A stretch of 33,888 bases of DNA, taken from Clostridium sp. GTDB lineage: Bacteria; Bacillota; Clostridia; Peptostreptococcales; Peptostreptococcaceae. The DNA lies in assembly GCA_022782605.1 (NCBI GenBank), contig JALFMW010000358.1:1-33888 (forward strand), written 5' to 3'. The notes under the pieces were generated by a model, which saw only the letters and a program-made list of their open reading frames with translations, was not told the origin of the DNA and searched no databases. Numbering within the stretch: the first letter of the stretch is position 1; every line of letters starts with the position of its first letter. Below are positions 1-8,128 of this stretch, in pieces. Position numbers and translations under genes: made by a program.

Positions 1-576
1 GATGAGTCACATAGTCATGACCACGATCATGAAGAAGATGAACATGACCATGGAATTTATGATCCACACACGTGGCTAAGTATAGAAAATGCCCAAAAAG
101 AAATGGAAAATATAAAAGACGCCCTAGTTAAATATGATCCGGAAAATGCAGATTATTATGAATCGAACTTTAAAACTTATGAAAATAAATTTGAAGAATT
201 AGAAGAGAAATATTCTAAAAAACTAGATCCAATAGAAAATAAAACTATAATAGTTGCTCATGAAGCTTTTGGTTATTTATGTGAAGAGTACGATATAAAA
301 CAAGAAGGTATAGAAGGATTAACACCTGATAGTGAACCAGATCCAGCTAGAATGACAGAAATAATTAAATTTGCTAAAGAGCATAATGTAAAAACTATAT
401 TCTTTGAAGAGTTAGTAAGCCCTAAAGTGGCAGAGACAATTGCTAAAGAAATTAATGCAAATACAGAAGTATTAAATCCTTTAGAAGGATTAAGTGAAGA
501 ACAAATAAAAAATGGAGAAGATTATTTCTCTATAATGGAAAAAAATTTAGAAGCTATATATAATTCATTGAAATAA
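1..576 (+). CDS. znuA: Zinc ABC transporter substrate-binding protein, C-terminal part
   Basis: Open from the first base to a TAA at 574-576, so the N-terminus (signal peptide and first metal ligand) lies outside the window; 191 residues remain. It starts inside a His/Asp/Glu-rich loop (about seven His in residues 4-17), typical of zinc-specific ZnuA/AdcA proteins, followed by the family motif DPHTW (residues 21-25). A second candidate ligand is the His of VAHEAFGYL (about residue 87). Family signatures further on are EPDPARM, FFEELVSPKVAETIA and VLNPLEGL. The protein would sit on the outer membrane face and hand Zn2+ to the permease. It is followed after 23 bp by the ATPase and permease genes. 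The His-rich loop favours zinc over manganese; specificity is inferred, not shown. Confidence 0.9.
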   Translation, partial: DESHSHDHDHEEDEHDHGIYDPHTWLSIENAQKEMENIKDALVKYDPENADYYESNFKTYENKFEELEEKYSKKLDPIENKTIIVAHEAFGYLCEEYDIKQEGIEGLTPDSEPDPARMTEIIKFAKEHNVKTIFFEELVSPKVAETIAKEINANTEVLNPLEGLSEEQIKNGEDYFSIMEKNLEAIYNSLK

Positions 577-599
577 GAGTATAAATAAAGGAGGCATAT

Positions 600-1286
600 A
601 TGAAAAATATAATATCTATAGAGAATGTATCCTTTGCTTATAATAAGGAAAATGTATTACAAGATATAATTTTATCTGTAGATGAAGGTGACTTTGTCGG
701 TATTATTGGATGTAATGGAAGTGGTAAAAGTACACTTATGAAGCTTTTAATAGGCCAATTAGCACCTTCAAAGGGTAAGATAAAGTTATTTAATGAGGAT
801 CTAAGTAAAAGTAATAAGTTGAATAAAATAGGGTATGTACCACAAATATCTCTATCAAGCGGTGCAACTTTTCCAGCTACAGTGGAAGAGGTAGTCATGG
901 CAAATTTATATTCAAAAATTGGATTTATGAAATTTCCTAAAAAAGAACATAAAGAAAAGGTAAAAGAGGCTCTTAGAATAGTTAATATGGAGGAGTACTC
1001 AAAGCGATTAATCGGTAATTTATCAGGTGGTCAACAACAAAGGGTAATGATTGCCAAAGCGTTAGTTAGCGATCCTAAAATTATAATTTTAGATGAACCA
1101 ACAACAGGTATTGATGCCAAATCTGAAGAACAATTATATGCTCTTCTTAACAAATTAAATAAAGAATCCAATATAACTATAATAATTGTAAGTCATGATT
1201 TTGCAAAAATTCAACAATATACAAATAAGATTTTTGTAGTAGAAAATAATAAAGTATCTTTAATGAAGAACGAAAATGAGGTGTAG
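600..1286 (+). CDS. znuC: Zinc ABC transporter ATP-binding protein
   Basis: A 228-aa cytoplasmic ATPase powering metal import. All ABC landmarks are visible: Walker A GCNGSGKST near residue 38, Q-loop in YVPQIS, signature LSGGQQQR near residue 142, Walker B IIILDEP and the H-loop in IIVSHDF. Length and sequence fit the ZnuC/AdcC/MntB group. The start ATG follows an AAAGGAGG site (587-594) at good spacing. The gene lies 23 bp after the binding protein and 2 bp before the permease, so all three form one operon. No Zur or other operator can be judged because the operon promoter is outside the window. Confidence 0.93.
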   Translation: MKNIISIENVSFAYNKENVLQDIILSVDEGDFVGIIGCNGSGKSTLMKLLIGQLAPSKGKIKLFNEDLSKSNKLNKIGYVPQISLSSGATFPATVEEVVMANLYSKIGFMKFPKKEHKEKVKEALRIVNMEEYSKRLIGNLSGGQQQRVMIAKALVSDPKIIILDEPTTGIDAKSEEQLYALLNKLNKESNITIIIVSHDFAKIQQYTNKIFVVENNKVSLMKNENEV

Positions 1287-1288
1287 AC

Positions 1289-2077
1289 ATGATTTTTGAA
1301 TATGCTTTTATGAGAAAAGCATTTGCTGTAGGTATCTTATTGGCAATTATAGTACCTTGTATAGGTATTATAGTTGTTTTAAAGAGATTATCAATGATAG
1401 GAGATGCACTTTCTCATTCATCTCTTGCAGGTATTGCAGCAGGCTTAGTATTTAATATTAATCCTATTTTAGGTGCTATTATAGCATCACTGGCTTCGGC
1501 CTTTAGTATAGAATTTATAAGAAAAAAACTACCTAAATACTCGGAAATGTCCATAGCTATAATCATGTCTGCCGGTGTAGGTCTAGCAGGTGTATTATCA
1601 GGATTTGTTAAGGATTCTGCAGCTTTTAACAGTTTTTTATTTGGTAGCATTGTTGCTATAACAGATTTTGAACTATATATGGTTATTGGAATAAGTATTT
1701 TAGTTATAATTGCCTTTATATTATTATATAAAGAGTTAATGTATATAGCCTTTGATGAAGAAGGAGCAAGAATGGTTGGTATACCAGTTAAAGCTGTAAA
1801 TTTTATATTTACAATACTTACAGCTTTTACAGTATCAATTGCTGCAAGAACGGTTGGAGCACTAATAGTATCTTCCATGATGGTAGTACCTGTAGCATGT
1901 GCTATGAAATTTGCTAAAAGTTATAAGCAAACAGTATTATTGTCAATATTATTTGCAGTTATTTTTACTATCATAGGTTTAAGTTTATCATATTATATGG
2001 GATTAAAACCAGGTGGAACTATAGTTTTATGTGGTGTAGTATTCTTAATTTTAACATTAATTATTAAAAGAGATTAG
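1289..2077 (+). CDS. znuB: Zinc ABC transporter permease
   Basis: A 262-aa polytopic membrane protein of the ABC-3 family (ZnuB/AdcB/TroC), with about seven or eight hydrophobic helices covering most of its length. The family signature MIGDALSHSSLAG lies near residues 36-48, and a conserved GxxVGALIVSSMMVVPVA-like stretch near residues 190-205. The ATG is 2 bp after the ATPase stop with a GAGGTG site inside the upstream gene end, indicating translational coupling. It is the last gene of the operon: a strong intrinsic terminator starts directly after its stop codon. Confidence 0.93.
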   Translation: MIFEYAFMRKAFAVGILLAIIVPCIGIIVVLKRLSMIGDALSHSSLAGIAAGLVFNINPILGAIIASLASAFSIEFIRKKLPKYSEMSIAIIMSAGVGLAGVLSGFVKDSAAFNSFLFGSIVAITDFELYMVIGISILVIIAFILLYKELMYIAFDEEGARMVGIPVKAVNFIFTILTAFTVSIAARTVGALIVSSMMVVPVACAMKFAKSYKQTVLLSILFAVIFTIIGLSLSYYMGLKPGGTIVLCGVVFLILTLIIKRD

Positions 2078-2107
2078 AGCAAGTGAGAAAATCACTTGCT
2101 TTTTTTT
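2078..2107 (+). terminator. Intrinsic terminator of the znu operon
   Basis: Perfect 9-bp stem AGCAAGTGA / TCACTTGCT (2078-2086 and 2092-2100) with a 5-nt loop, followed by seven T. Confidence 0.92.
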
Positions 2108-2140
2108 ATTAAGAAAACTACAATTTCATAAAACAATTAT

Positions 2141-2161
2141 AATACTTATAAAATAAGTATT
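2141..2161. promoter_or_regulatory. Perfect palindrome upstream of ade
   Basis: AATACTTAT-AAA-ATAAGTATT, a 9-bp perfect inverted repeat 95 bp before the adenine deaminase start. It has no T-tract and does not resemble the purine riboswitch. It could be an operator for an unidentified regulator or simply a chance AT palindrome. Confidence 0.35.
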
Positions 2162-2255
2162 TAGTAATAAAAATAATATAATTTCTATATAATTATGTAT
2201 TAAATATATTATTTTCATTAAGTTATATTTAAATAAATTTGGGGTGTGAAGATAT

Positions 2256-3986
2256 ATGAATGAACTTAAAAATCTTATTAAACTATCTTTAAATGAAATA
2301 AAGCCTGATTTAGTCTTAAAAAGAGGAAATATTATTAATGTTTTTACAAATGAAATTATAAAATGTGATGTTGCTATTGATAATGGTATTATAGTAGGAC
2401 TTGGTAATTACCAAGGTGAAAAAGAAATAGATATGAATAATAAATATATAGTTCCAGGATTTATAGATTCGCATTTACATATAGAATCAACAATGTTGAC
2501 TCCTGGTGAGTTTTGCAAAGCTGTACTTCCAAGAGGAACAACAACTGTAATTGCTGATCCCCATGAAATTGCCAATATATGTGGTTTAGATGGAATAAAT
2601 TATATGTTAGAAGAAAGTAAAAGTTTACCTATGGATATATTTTATATGTTGCCATCATGTGTACCTTGTACAGATTTTGAAAGTAGTGGAGCAATATTAA
2701 AAGCAAAAGACTTACAGTCATTAATAAATAAAAACATGATTTTAGGTTTGGGAGAAATGATGAATTATCCAGGGGTTATATCTGGAAATAATGAAGTTTT
2801 AGAAAAATTAAAATTAACAAGAGATAATGATAAAATTATAGATGGTCATGGTCCACATATAAAAGACAAGGAATTAAATGCATATATTATTTCAGGTGTA
2901 AGCACTGAACATGAATGTGCAACCATTGAAGAAATGATAGATAGATTGAGATTAGGTATGTACGTTATGATAAGAGAAGGTTCTGCAGCAAAAAACTTGA
3001 AGGATTTAATAAAAGGAGTAAATAAAGATAATATTTCTAGATGTTTGTTATGTAGTGATGATAAACATCCTCAAGAAATAATAAATAAAGGTCATATAAA
3101 CCATAGTGTTAAATTGGCAATTAATGAGGGGGTTGATCCTATAGATGCAATAAAGATGGTAACTATAAATGCAGCTACATGTTATAAATTAAAAAATAAA
3201 GGAGCAATAGCACCAGGCTATGATGCAGATTTACTTATTATAGATAATCTCAATGATTTTAATATTGAAAAAGTATACAAAAGAGGATTGCTAGTTGGAG
3301 AAAATAATAAACCTTTGTTTAATTGTAAATCTAATAACTCTTATGAAAATAGTGTTATAAATACTGTCAATATTAGAGATATAAAAAAGGAAGATTTAGA
3401 AATAGAAGTAACTAATGATGAGGCAAATGTTATTAAAGTTATGCCACATAGTTTGGAAACTAGAAAAGTTATAAGAAAAATAAAAACTAAAGATAATAAA
3501 TTTGTTTTTGATAAAAATATGGATATAATAAAAATGGTTGTGATTGAAAGACATAATAAAAGTAATAACATGGGATTAGCTCTAGTAGAAAACTTTGGAT
3601 TGAAAAATGGTGCTATAGCATCAACTATTGCTCATGACTCACATAATTTAATAGTTATTGGAGATAATGATGAAGATATTATTTGTGCTATTGAGGAAGT
3701 GAAAAGATGTGAAGGTGGAATTGCCATAAGCAGTAATAAAAAGATTTTAGCATCTTTACAACTTGAAATTGCTGGTCTTATGAGTAGTGAAAGTATAGAA
3801 TTTGTAAGTTTTAAACTGGAAAAAATGATGAGTATAGCATATGATAATTTGAATATAAATAGAGAAATAGACCCTTTTATGACTCTATCTTTTATGGCAT
3901 TACCTGTTATTGGAGATCTTAAGCTGACAGATAAAGGATTATTTGATGTAAGAGAATTTAATTTTATTGATATTAATAATAAATAA
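2256..3986 (+). CDS. ade: Adenine deaminase
   Basis: A 576-aa cytoplasmic metal-dependent amidohydrolase converting adenine to hypoxanthine and ammonia in purine salvage. Metal-site motifs are visible in order: SHLHIEST near residue 72 (HxH on strand 1), DPHEIANICG near residue 102, HGPHIKDKELNAYI near residue 198, the STEHECAT segment, and LCSDDKHPQE carrying the catalytic Asp. The C-terminal third (from about residue 390) is the Ade-specific domain, with AHDSHNLIVIG. Length matches the usual 570-600 aa. The start has a GGGGTG site 9 bp upstream. It is a single-gene unit between two terminators, and no purine riboswitch is seen in the 5' region. Confidence 0.95.
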   Translation: MNELKNLIKLSLNEIKPDLVLKRGNIINVFTNEIIKCDVAIDNGIIVGLGNYQGEKEIDMNNKYIVPGFIDSHLHIESTMLTPGEFCKAVLPRGTTTVIADPHEIANICGLDGINYMLEESKSLPMDIFYMLPSCVPCTDFESSGAILKAKDLQSLINKNMILGLGEMMNYPGVISGNNEVLEKLKLTRDNDKIIDGHGPHIKDKELNAYIISGVSTEHECATIEEMIDRLRLGMYVMIREGSAAKNLKDLIKGVNKDNISRCLLCSDDKHPQEIINKGHINHSVKLAINEGVDPIDAIKMVTINAATCYKLKNKGAIAPGYDADLLIIDNLNDFNIEKVYKRGLLVGENNKPLFNCKSNNSYENSVINTVNIRDIKKEDLEIEVTNDEANVIKVMPHSLETRKVIRKIKTKDNKFVFDKNMDIIKMVVIERHNKSNNMGLALVENFGLKNGAIASTIAHDSHNLIVIGDNDEDIICAIEEVKRCEGGIAISSNKKILASLQLEIAGLMSSESIEFVSFKLEKMMSIAYDNLNINREIDPFMTLSFMALPVIGDLKLTDKGLFDVREFNFIDINNK

Positions 3987-4016
3987 ACTAAAAATTTATG
4001 ATGATTAGATTTATTA

Positions 4017-4060
4017 AAGCTATGTAAATAGAATGTCTTCTATTTTTCATAGCTTGTTTT
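4017..4060 (+). terminator. Terminator after ade
   Basis: AAGCTATG (4017-4024) pairs with CATAGCTT (4048-4055); the stem is extended by AAATAGAA / TTCTATTT, then GTTTT follows. Confidence 0.8.
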
Positions 4061-4225
4061 AATTTCTAATAAATTAATTAGATTAATAAGTAAAGTATAT
4101 TTTTTATTTTAAACATATAAATAAGAAGAAAAAATAATTTATATACACTAGATTTGTTGAAAAATGTATGTGTATGGGCAAATTTATGGTACAATTATAA
4201 AAAAAGGAATATGACGGAGGCAAAT

Positions 4226-4840
4226 ATGAATTCTAAAGAAAGAATAGAATTATTTTTAAAATATCAAAATGAAAAAATGTCCTTTGAAGATATTTCTAAA
4301 AAATTAGAAATAAAACCTGATACACTTAGAAGAACTTTAAACAAAAATGGATATAAATCTAATAAAGGTATATATGAAAAGAAAGTTGATGACTCACAAC
4401 TATCTTTTTCAGTTTTAAATACTACAAATAATAGTGATAAGAGTAAGGTAAAAGGAAGCAATAAAAAAACAAAAGATATAAGTAAAAATAAGAACGAGAG
4501 TAGTAAAAAAGAATCAGCAAAGAAAAAGAAAACAACTACACCTAAAAAGGATAGAAAAATTAATATTAGTCAAGAAGATCTGGATAAGTTATGTGAAGTT
4601 TATGATTGGTATATAGAAGTTAGAGATAATAAGGCACTTAAACCTAAAAAATTATCTAATAAAAAAGATATATCATTGGAAAATGAAAATATTACAGATT
4701 TCAAATCTGTCAACATTAGAGTGGAAAAAGAAACTTGGGAAGACTTTGAAAGATTATGTAGCAATTCTTCTTTCAATAAAAAAGAAATAATTACTCAAGC
4801 ATTGAAAGATTTTATGAAGACATATAAAAATCTTCTTTAA
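4226..4840 (+). CDS. Putative DNA-binding protein with N-terminal HTH and C-terminal RHH-like segment
   Basis: A 204-aa protein not recognised as a named family. Residues about 1-45 look like a helix-turn-helix of the terminase/resolvase type (FEDISKKLEIKPDTLRRTL, then NKNGY). Residues about 60-110 are a Lys/Ser/Asn-rich, probably disordered linker. The last 45 residues (VNIRVEKETWEDFERLCSN, then a helix ending FMKTYKNLL) resemble a ribbon-helix-helix module. The reading frame stays open 24 codons further upstream to 4154, but the ATG at 4226 has a GGAGG site 5 bp before it, and a possible extended -10 (TGGTACAAT, about 4187-4195) lies inside the upstream extension, so the shorter form is chosen. 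The membrane protein gene follows after 35 bp, probably in the same transcript. The role is unknown; a regulator or nucleoid/plasmid-partition-like protein is possible. Confidence 0.65.
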   Translation: MNSKERIELFLKYQNEKMSFEDISKKLEIKPDTLRRTLNKNGYKSNKGIYEKKVDDSQLSFSVLNTTNNSDKSKVKGSNKKTKDISKNKNESSKKESAKKKKTTTPKKDRKINISQEDLDKLCEVYDWYIEVRDNKALKPKKLSNKKDISLENENITDFKSVNIRVEKETWEDFERLCSNSSFNKKEIITQALKDFMKTYKNLL

Positions 4841-4875
4841 GAATAAAGTCAAGGAGAAGAAAATGAGGTGCGTAT

Positions 4876-5709
4876 ATGAATAATCTGATTAAAAGGGTAG
4901 TTTTGCTTATTCTTATATTGATGGTTTTAGTAATGGGAATTAATATTTTTATGAGTTTTAAAGATATAAATGGTAATGAATATGAATCAGATATAATTAA
5001 TAAAAGCAATGCAAAAACTTTAGAAATATATGATAGTAAAATCACTAATCTTATTGGAAGAAGAAATAGCGACAATACTGCAGTAATTAAGATAAAAAAT
5101 GCATCTAATTTTAATATTAGTAATATTATTTTATATTATGATGAATTGGATAAAAATAATAAAGTTATATCAGATGCTAAAACAAATATAGATATGACTT
5201 TAAGTGCAGATGAAGTTGTGCAAGTACAATTTACACCTAAAGGTTTTACAGATACAATTGAAATAACGGGATACAACTATATAGTAGAAGATTCTAGTGT
5301 TAATGTAGATTTAAAGAACAATGAAATTGAAATATATGAAAATGATAAATATTTAGAAAATAGTAAAAACTATGAAGTAATGTCTATTAATAAAATAAAT
5401 AACAAAAAACATGATAAAGAAGATTTAACTTTTGTTATGAAAATAAAGAACACGTCACAGAAAAATCTAGGAAATATTGTTTTGAAAATTGCAGAAATAG
5501 ATAAAAATAAAGAGGTAGTTAAGATAGATCATATAATATATAATTCTATTTTAAAACCAAATGATGAAGCAGAAATAGCAACTTCTTTGTATAATTCAAA
5601 TTATGATGTTAAAATTTTAGGATATACTTACGATGATATGGAAAATAAGAGTAATATAGATATTGATTTAATTACACATAAAGTAAATATAATTGACAAT
5701 AAACAGTAA
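4876..5709 (+). CDS. Membrane-anchored protein with two FxLYD-like repeats
   Basis: A 277-aa protein with one N-terminal hydrophobic segment (about residues 7-27) and no lipobox cysteine, so probably an uncleaved anchor with an extracellular body. Two copies of a roughly 85-residue beta-rich domain follow: copy one from IKIKNASNFNISNIILYYDE to TGYNYIVED, copy two from MKIKNTSQKNLGNIVLKIAE to LGYTYDDME. Each has the pattern of FxLYD/Ig-like domains (NxS, then I-x-hydrophobic repeats, a K/N-D-E turn, and a final GY-Y). GAGGTG sits 5 bp before the ATG. The gene lies 35 bp behind the HTH/RHH gene and ends in a strong terminator. Function unknown; a cell-surface structural or sensory role is inferred only from topology. 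Confidence 0.65.
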   Translation: MNNLIKRVVLLILILMVLVMGINIFMSFKDINGNEYESDIINKSNAKTLEIYDSKITNLIGRRNSDNTAVIKIKNASNFNISNIILYYDELDKNNKVISDAKTNIDMTLSADEVVQVQFTPKGFTDTIEITGYNYIVEDSSVNVDLKNNEIEIYENDKYLENSKNYEVMSINKINNKKHDKEDLTFVMKIKNTSQKNLGNIVLKIAEIDKNKEVVKIDHIIYNSILKPNDEAEIATSLYNSNYDVKILGYTYDDMENKSNIDIDLITHKVNIIDNKQ

Positions 5710-5715
5710 TTTTTA

Positions 5716-5754
5716 GGGATATTTCAAATCTTATTTGAGATATTCCTTTTGTTT
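5716..5754 (+). terminator. Terminator after the FxLYD-like gene
   Basis: A 14-bp stem with two G-U pairs (5716-5729 with 5733-5746) and a 3-nt loop, followed by TTTTGTTT. Confidence 0.85.
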
Positions 5755-5776
5755 ATAATATATATAATAGGAGATT

Positions 5777-6451
5777 ATGATGAAAATATTAGTAGTTGAA
5801 GATAATAAAAAATTATTACAAACCATTGAAAAAGAGATTATAAAACATTTTGAGGTTAAGTGTTGTGAAGATGGAGAAGAAGCATTATATCTTATAAAAC
5901 AAGGTATATATGATTTAGTAGTACTAGATTTAATGTTACCAAGTTTAAATGGCTTAGAAGTTTTGAAAAATATAAGAAAAGATTATATAGATACACCAGT
6001 ACTTATATTAACAGCAAAAGAAAGTTTAGATGAAAAGATGGAGGCTTTTTCAGTTGGAGCTAATGATTATTTAACAAAACCTTTTTATATGGAAGAGTTA
6101 GTAGCCAGAATTTATGCTATTCTTAGAACTACAGGTAAATTACAGACAAGTAATACTCTAGATTTTTATGATTTACATCTTGATTTAAGTAAAAGAAGAG
6201 TATTTTATAAAAATGAAGAAATAGAATTACAAAACAAGCAATTTAATTTGCTGGAATATTTTTTATTGAATAAAGGTACTATACTTTTGAAGGAACAAAT
6301 TTATGATAGAATTTGGGGGATAGAATCTGATGCAACTATAGAAATTGTAGAAGTATATGTTAGTAATTTGAGAAAAATATTAAGTAAATTTGGATATGAT
6401 AAGTGCATAAAAACAAAACGTAAGGTTGGATATATGTTTGATGATAAATAA
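5777..6451 (+). CDS. OmpR/PhoB-family response regulator
   Basis: A 224-aa two-component regulator. The receiver domain occupies residues about 1-118 with the acidic pair VEDN, phospho-acceptor Asp51 (VVLDLMLPS), the Thr of ILTAKE and the Lys of LTKPF. A winged-helix DNA-binding domain follows (about 128-222), with WGIESDATIEIVEVYVSNLR in the recognition-helix region and KRKVGYMF in the wing. An AGGAG site precedes ATGATG at 5777/5780; either ATG could be used. The histidine kinase overlaps the 3' end, the usual pair arrangement. The sequence is closest to the CiaR/CssR-like subgroup, but the target genes cannot be deduced. Confidence 0.92.
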   Translation: MMKILVVEDNKKLLQTIEKEIIKHFEVKCCEDGEEALYLIKQGIYDLVVLDLMLPSLNGLEVLKNIRKDYIDTPVLILTAKESLDEKMEAFSVGANDYLTKPFYMEELVARIYAILRTTGKLQTSNTLDFYDLHLDLSKRRVFYKNEEIELQNKQFNLLEYFLLNKGTILLKEQIYDRIWGIESDATIEIVEVYVSNLRKILSKFGYDKCIKTKRKVGYMFDDK

Positions 6452-7670
6452 AAAAGTATTTAGTGAAACTAAGGATAAATTAATAAAAATAAACATTTTA
6501 GTTGTATCTGGATTTTTAATTATATTTTCTCTTTTTACCTATTTTTATTTTCAAAGTATAACCTATAATAGCATAGACACAAAATTAAAAGAAGAATATG
6601 AATATATAAGTTTACAAATTAATAGAAGTTCTTATTTAAATCCAATTGTACTAAATGATCCTAGAGATTTAGTATATATTTATGACCATGATAGACTTAT
6701 ATATTATACTAAAACTGATTACTTTGATAATATTGTGCCACAAGATACAAATGAAAAAATTAATTCTTGTTTTACATATAAAAATGGAAGATATACTTTT
6801 AGGGAACTATCTGTAACAATCAATAATCTAAAAATAAGAATAATAAGAAATATTGATTCAGAACTATCCTTACTAAGACAATTATTATTTGTTATTGGTA
6901 TAGGAATAGTTTTTTCTGTAATAATTACATACTTTATAGCATTATACTTAACAAAAAAAGCTTTGTTACCAATTGAAAATGCTTGGTATACTCAAGTTAA
7001 ATTTATACAAGATGCATCTCATGAATTGAGAACACCAATTACAATAGTTTCTTCAAAACTTCAAAGTCTTTTAACTGTTCCAAGTAATACTATTAATGAT
7101 GAAGTTGAAACAATTGCCGATGCTATGAATGAAACTAGAAGATTGAAGAAAATGATTAGTGATTTGTTATCTCTTTCAAAAGAAGATGCTATAACAACTT
7201 TAAATATAGAAAAAGTAAATATAAGTCAATTAGTAGAAGAAATTTATAGAGATTATGAAGACATAGCTCTTATGCAAAATAAAAAATTTACCTATGAAAA
7301 TAACTTGAAAAATAATTTTATTAATAGTGATAAAAATAAGTTAAGACAATTAATCTTAATTTTTATTGATAATGCATTTAAGTATACTAATATTGGTGAA
7401 GAAATAAATATATTGTTAAATGAAAAAGATGATAACATAATTTGTACTATTAGAGATACTGGTATAGGAATAAAAGAAAGTGATTTAAGTCATATATTTG
7501 ATAGGTTTTTTAGAAGTGATGATGTTCGAAATAAAGATATAGATGGATCAGGCATAGGTTTATCTATAGCTAAAATGATCAGTATTAATTTAAATTGCAA
7601 AATAAAACCTTACTCTGTTGAAAATGAAGGTTCTAAATTTGAAATAATTATACCTAGATATATTGATTAA
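6441..7670 (+). CDS. Sensor histidine kinase (CiaH-like layout)
   Basis: A 409-aa membrane kinase that would phosphorylate the preceding regulator. TM1 is at about residues 13-36, a roughly 110-residue extracellular sensor follows, TM2 is at about 147-170, and a very short link leads to the H-box DASHELRTPI. N-box (FIDNAFKYTN), G1 (DTGIGI), F-box (FDRFFRSD) and G2 (GSGIGLSIAK) are all intact. A full HAMP domain is missing: only a LLPIENAW remnant separates TM2 from the H-box, as in CiaH-type kinases. The frame is open from a TTG at 6426, but the ATG at 6441, overlapping the regulator stop, is preferred. The ligand is unknown. Confidence 0.9.
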   Translation: MINKKVFSETKDKLIKINILVVSGFLIIFSLFTYFYFQSITYNSIDTKLKEEYEYISLQINRSSYLNPIVLNDPRDLVYIYDHDRLIYYTKTDYFDNIVPQDTNEKINSCFTYKNGRYTFRELSVTINNLKIRIIRNIDSELSLLRQLLFVIGIGIVFSVIITYFIALYLTKKALLPIENAWYTQVKFIQDASHELRTPITIVSSKLQSLLTVPSNTINDEVETIADAMNETRRLKKMISDLLSLSKEDAITTLNIEKVNISQLVEEIYRDYEDIALMQNKKFTYENNLKNNFINSDKNKLRQLILIFIDNAFKYTNIGEEINILLNEKDDNIICTIRDTGIGIKESDLSHIFDRFFRSDDVRNKDIDGSGIGLSIAKMISINLNCKIKPYSVENEGSKFEIIIPRYID

Positions 7671-7677
7671 AGAAAAA

Positions 7678-7702
7678 GTTTTGAAGCATTTATAATGGGT
7701 AT
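7678..7702 (+). promoter_or_regulatory. Putative sigma-B-type promoter of trxA-trxB
   Basis: GTTTTG (7678-7683), a 13-bp spacer, then GGGTAT (7697-7702) followed by AA. This fits the general-stress sigma-B consensus (GTTT-N12/15-GGGTAT) well. It lies just after the kinase stop and about 85 bp before trxA. Pattern match only. Confidence 0.5.
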
Positions 7703-7787
7703 AACTGTAATATAATAAATATTAGAATAATATTAACCTTTATTATAAGTAATTAATATTATATATTGATATGCTAGGAGGGGGAAA

Positions 7788-8105
7788 ATGGCAAAGATAT
7801 TAAATAATTCTCAGTTTTATAATAAACTTAGAACATCAGATAAATTAGTAGTTATGGATTTTTTTGCAACATGGTGTGGTCCATGTAAAATGTTAACACC
7901 AATATTTGAATCTCTAAGCAAAGAGATGTCAGATAAGGTTGACTTTGCAAAACTAGATATAGATAGAAGTTTAGAAATTGCTCAGCAATATAAAATAGTA
8001 TCGGTACCAACAACCATAATATTTAAAAATGGTAGAGAAGTACAAAGAATAGTAGGATTTATTCCAAAAGAGCAATTAAAATCAAAAATAAAGGCTCATA
8101 TATAA
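7788..8105 (+). CDS. trxA: Thioredoxin
   Basis: A 105-aa cytoplasmic disulfide reductant. The active site WCGPC lies at about residues 29-33 within MDFFATWCGPCKM, and the cis-proline is in VSVPTTIIF. Length is typical of bacterial thioredoxin 1. The ribosome site AGGAGGGGG is exceptionally strong. The reductase gene begins 23 bp downstream, so the pair should form an operon. A sigma-B-like promoter upstream suggests stress control. Confidence 0.95.
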   Translation: MAKILNNSQFYNKLRTSDKLVVMDFFATWCGPCKMLTPIFESLSKEMSDKVDFAKLDIDRSLEIAQQYKIVSVPTTIIFKNGREVQRIVGFIPKEQLKSKIKAHI

Positions 8106-8128
8106 GAGCTGTGGATGTGGTGATAATA

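Noticed and set aside
638-898. Minus-strand ORF inside znuC
   Set aside because: A shadow of the strongly supported ABC ATPase frame with no ribosome site or homology; the other long antisense frames (for example 9743-10093, 17295-17639, 18166-18471) were rejected for the same reason.
2108-2255. Purine riboswitch before the adenine deaminase gene
   Set aside because: No conserved purine-aptamer loops or helices are visible; only a short AT palindrome lies there.
4154-4225. Upstream extension of the HTH/RHH protein
   Set aside because: The ATG at 4226 has a well-placed GGAGG, and a likely promoter element lies inside the extension.
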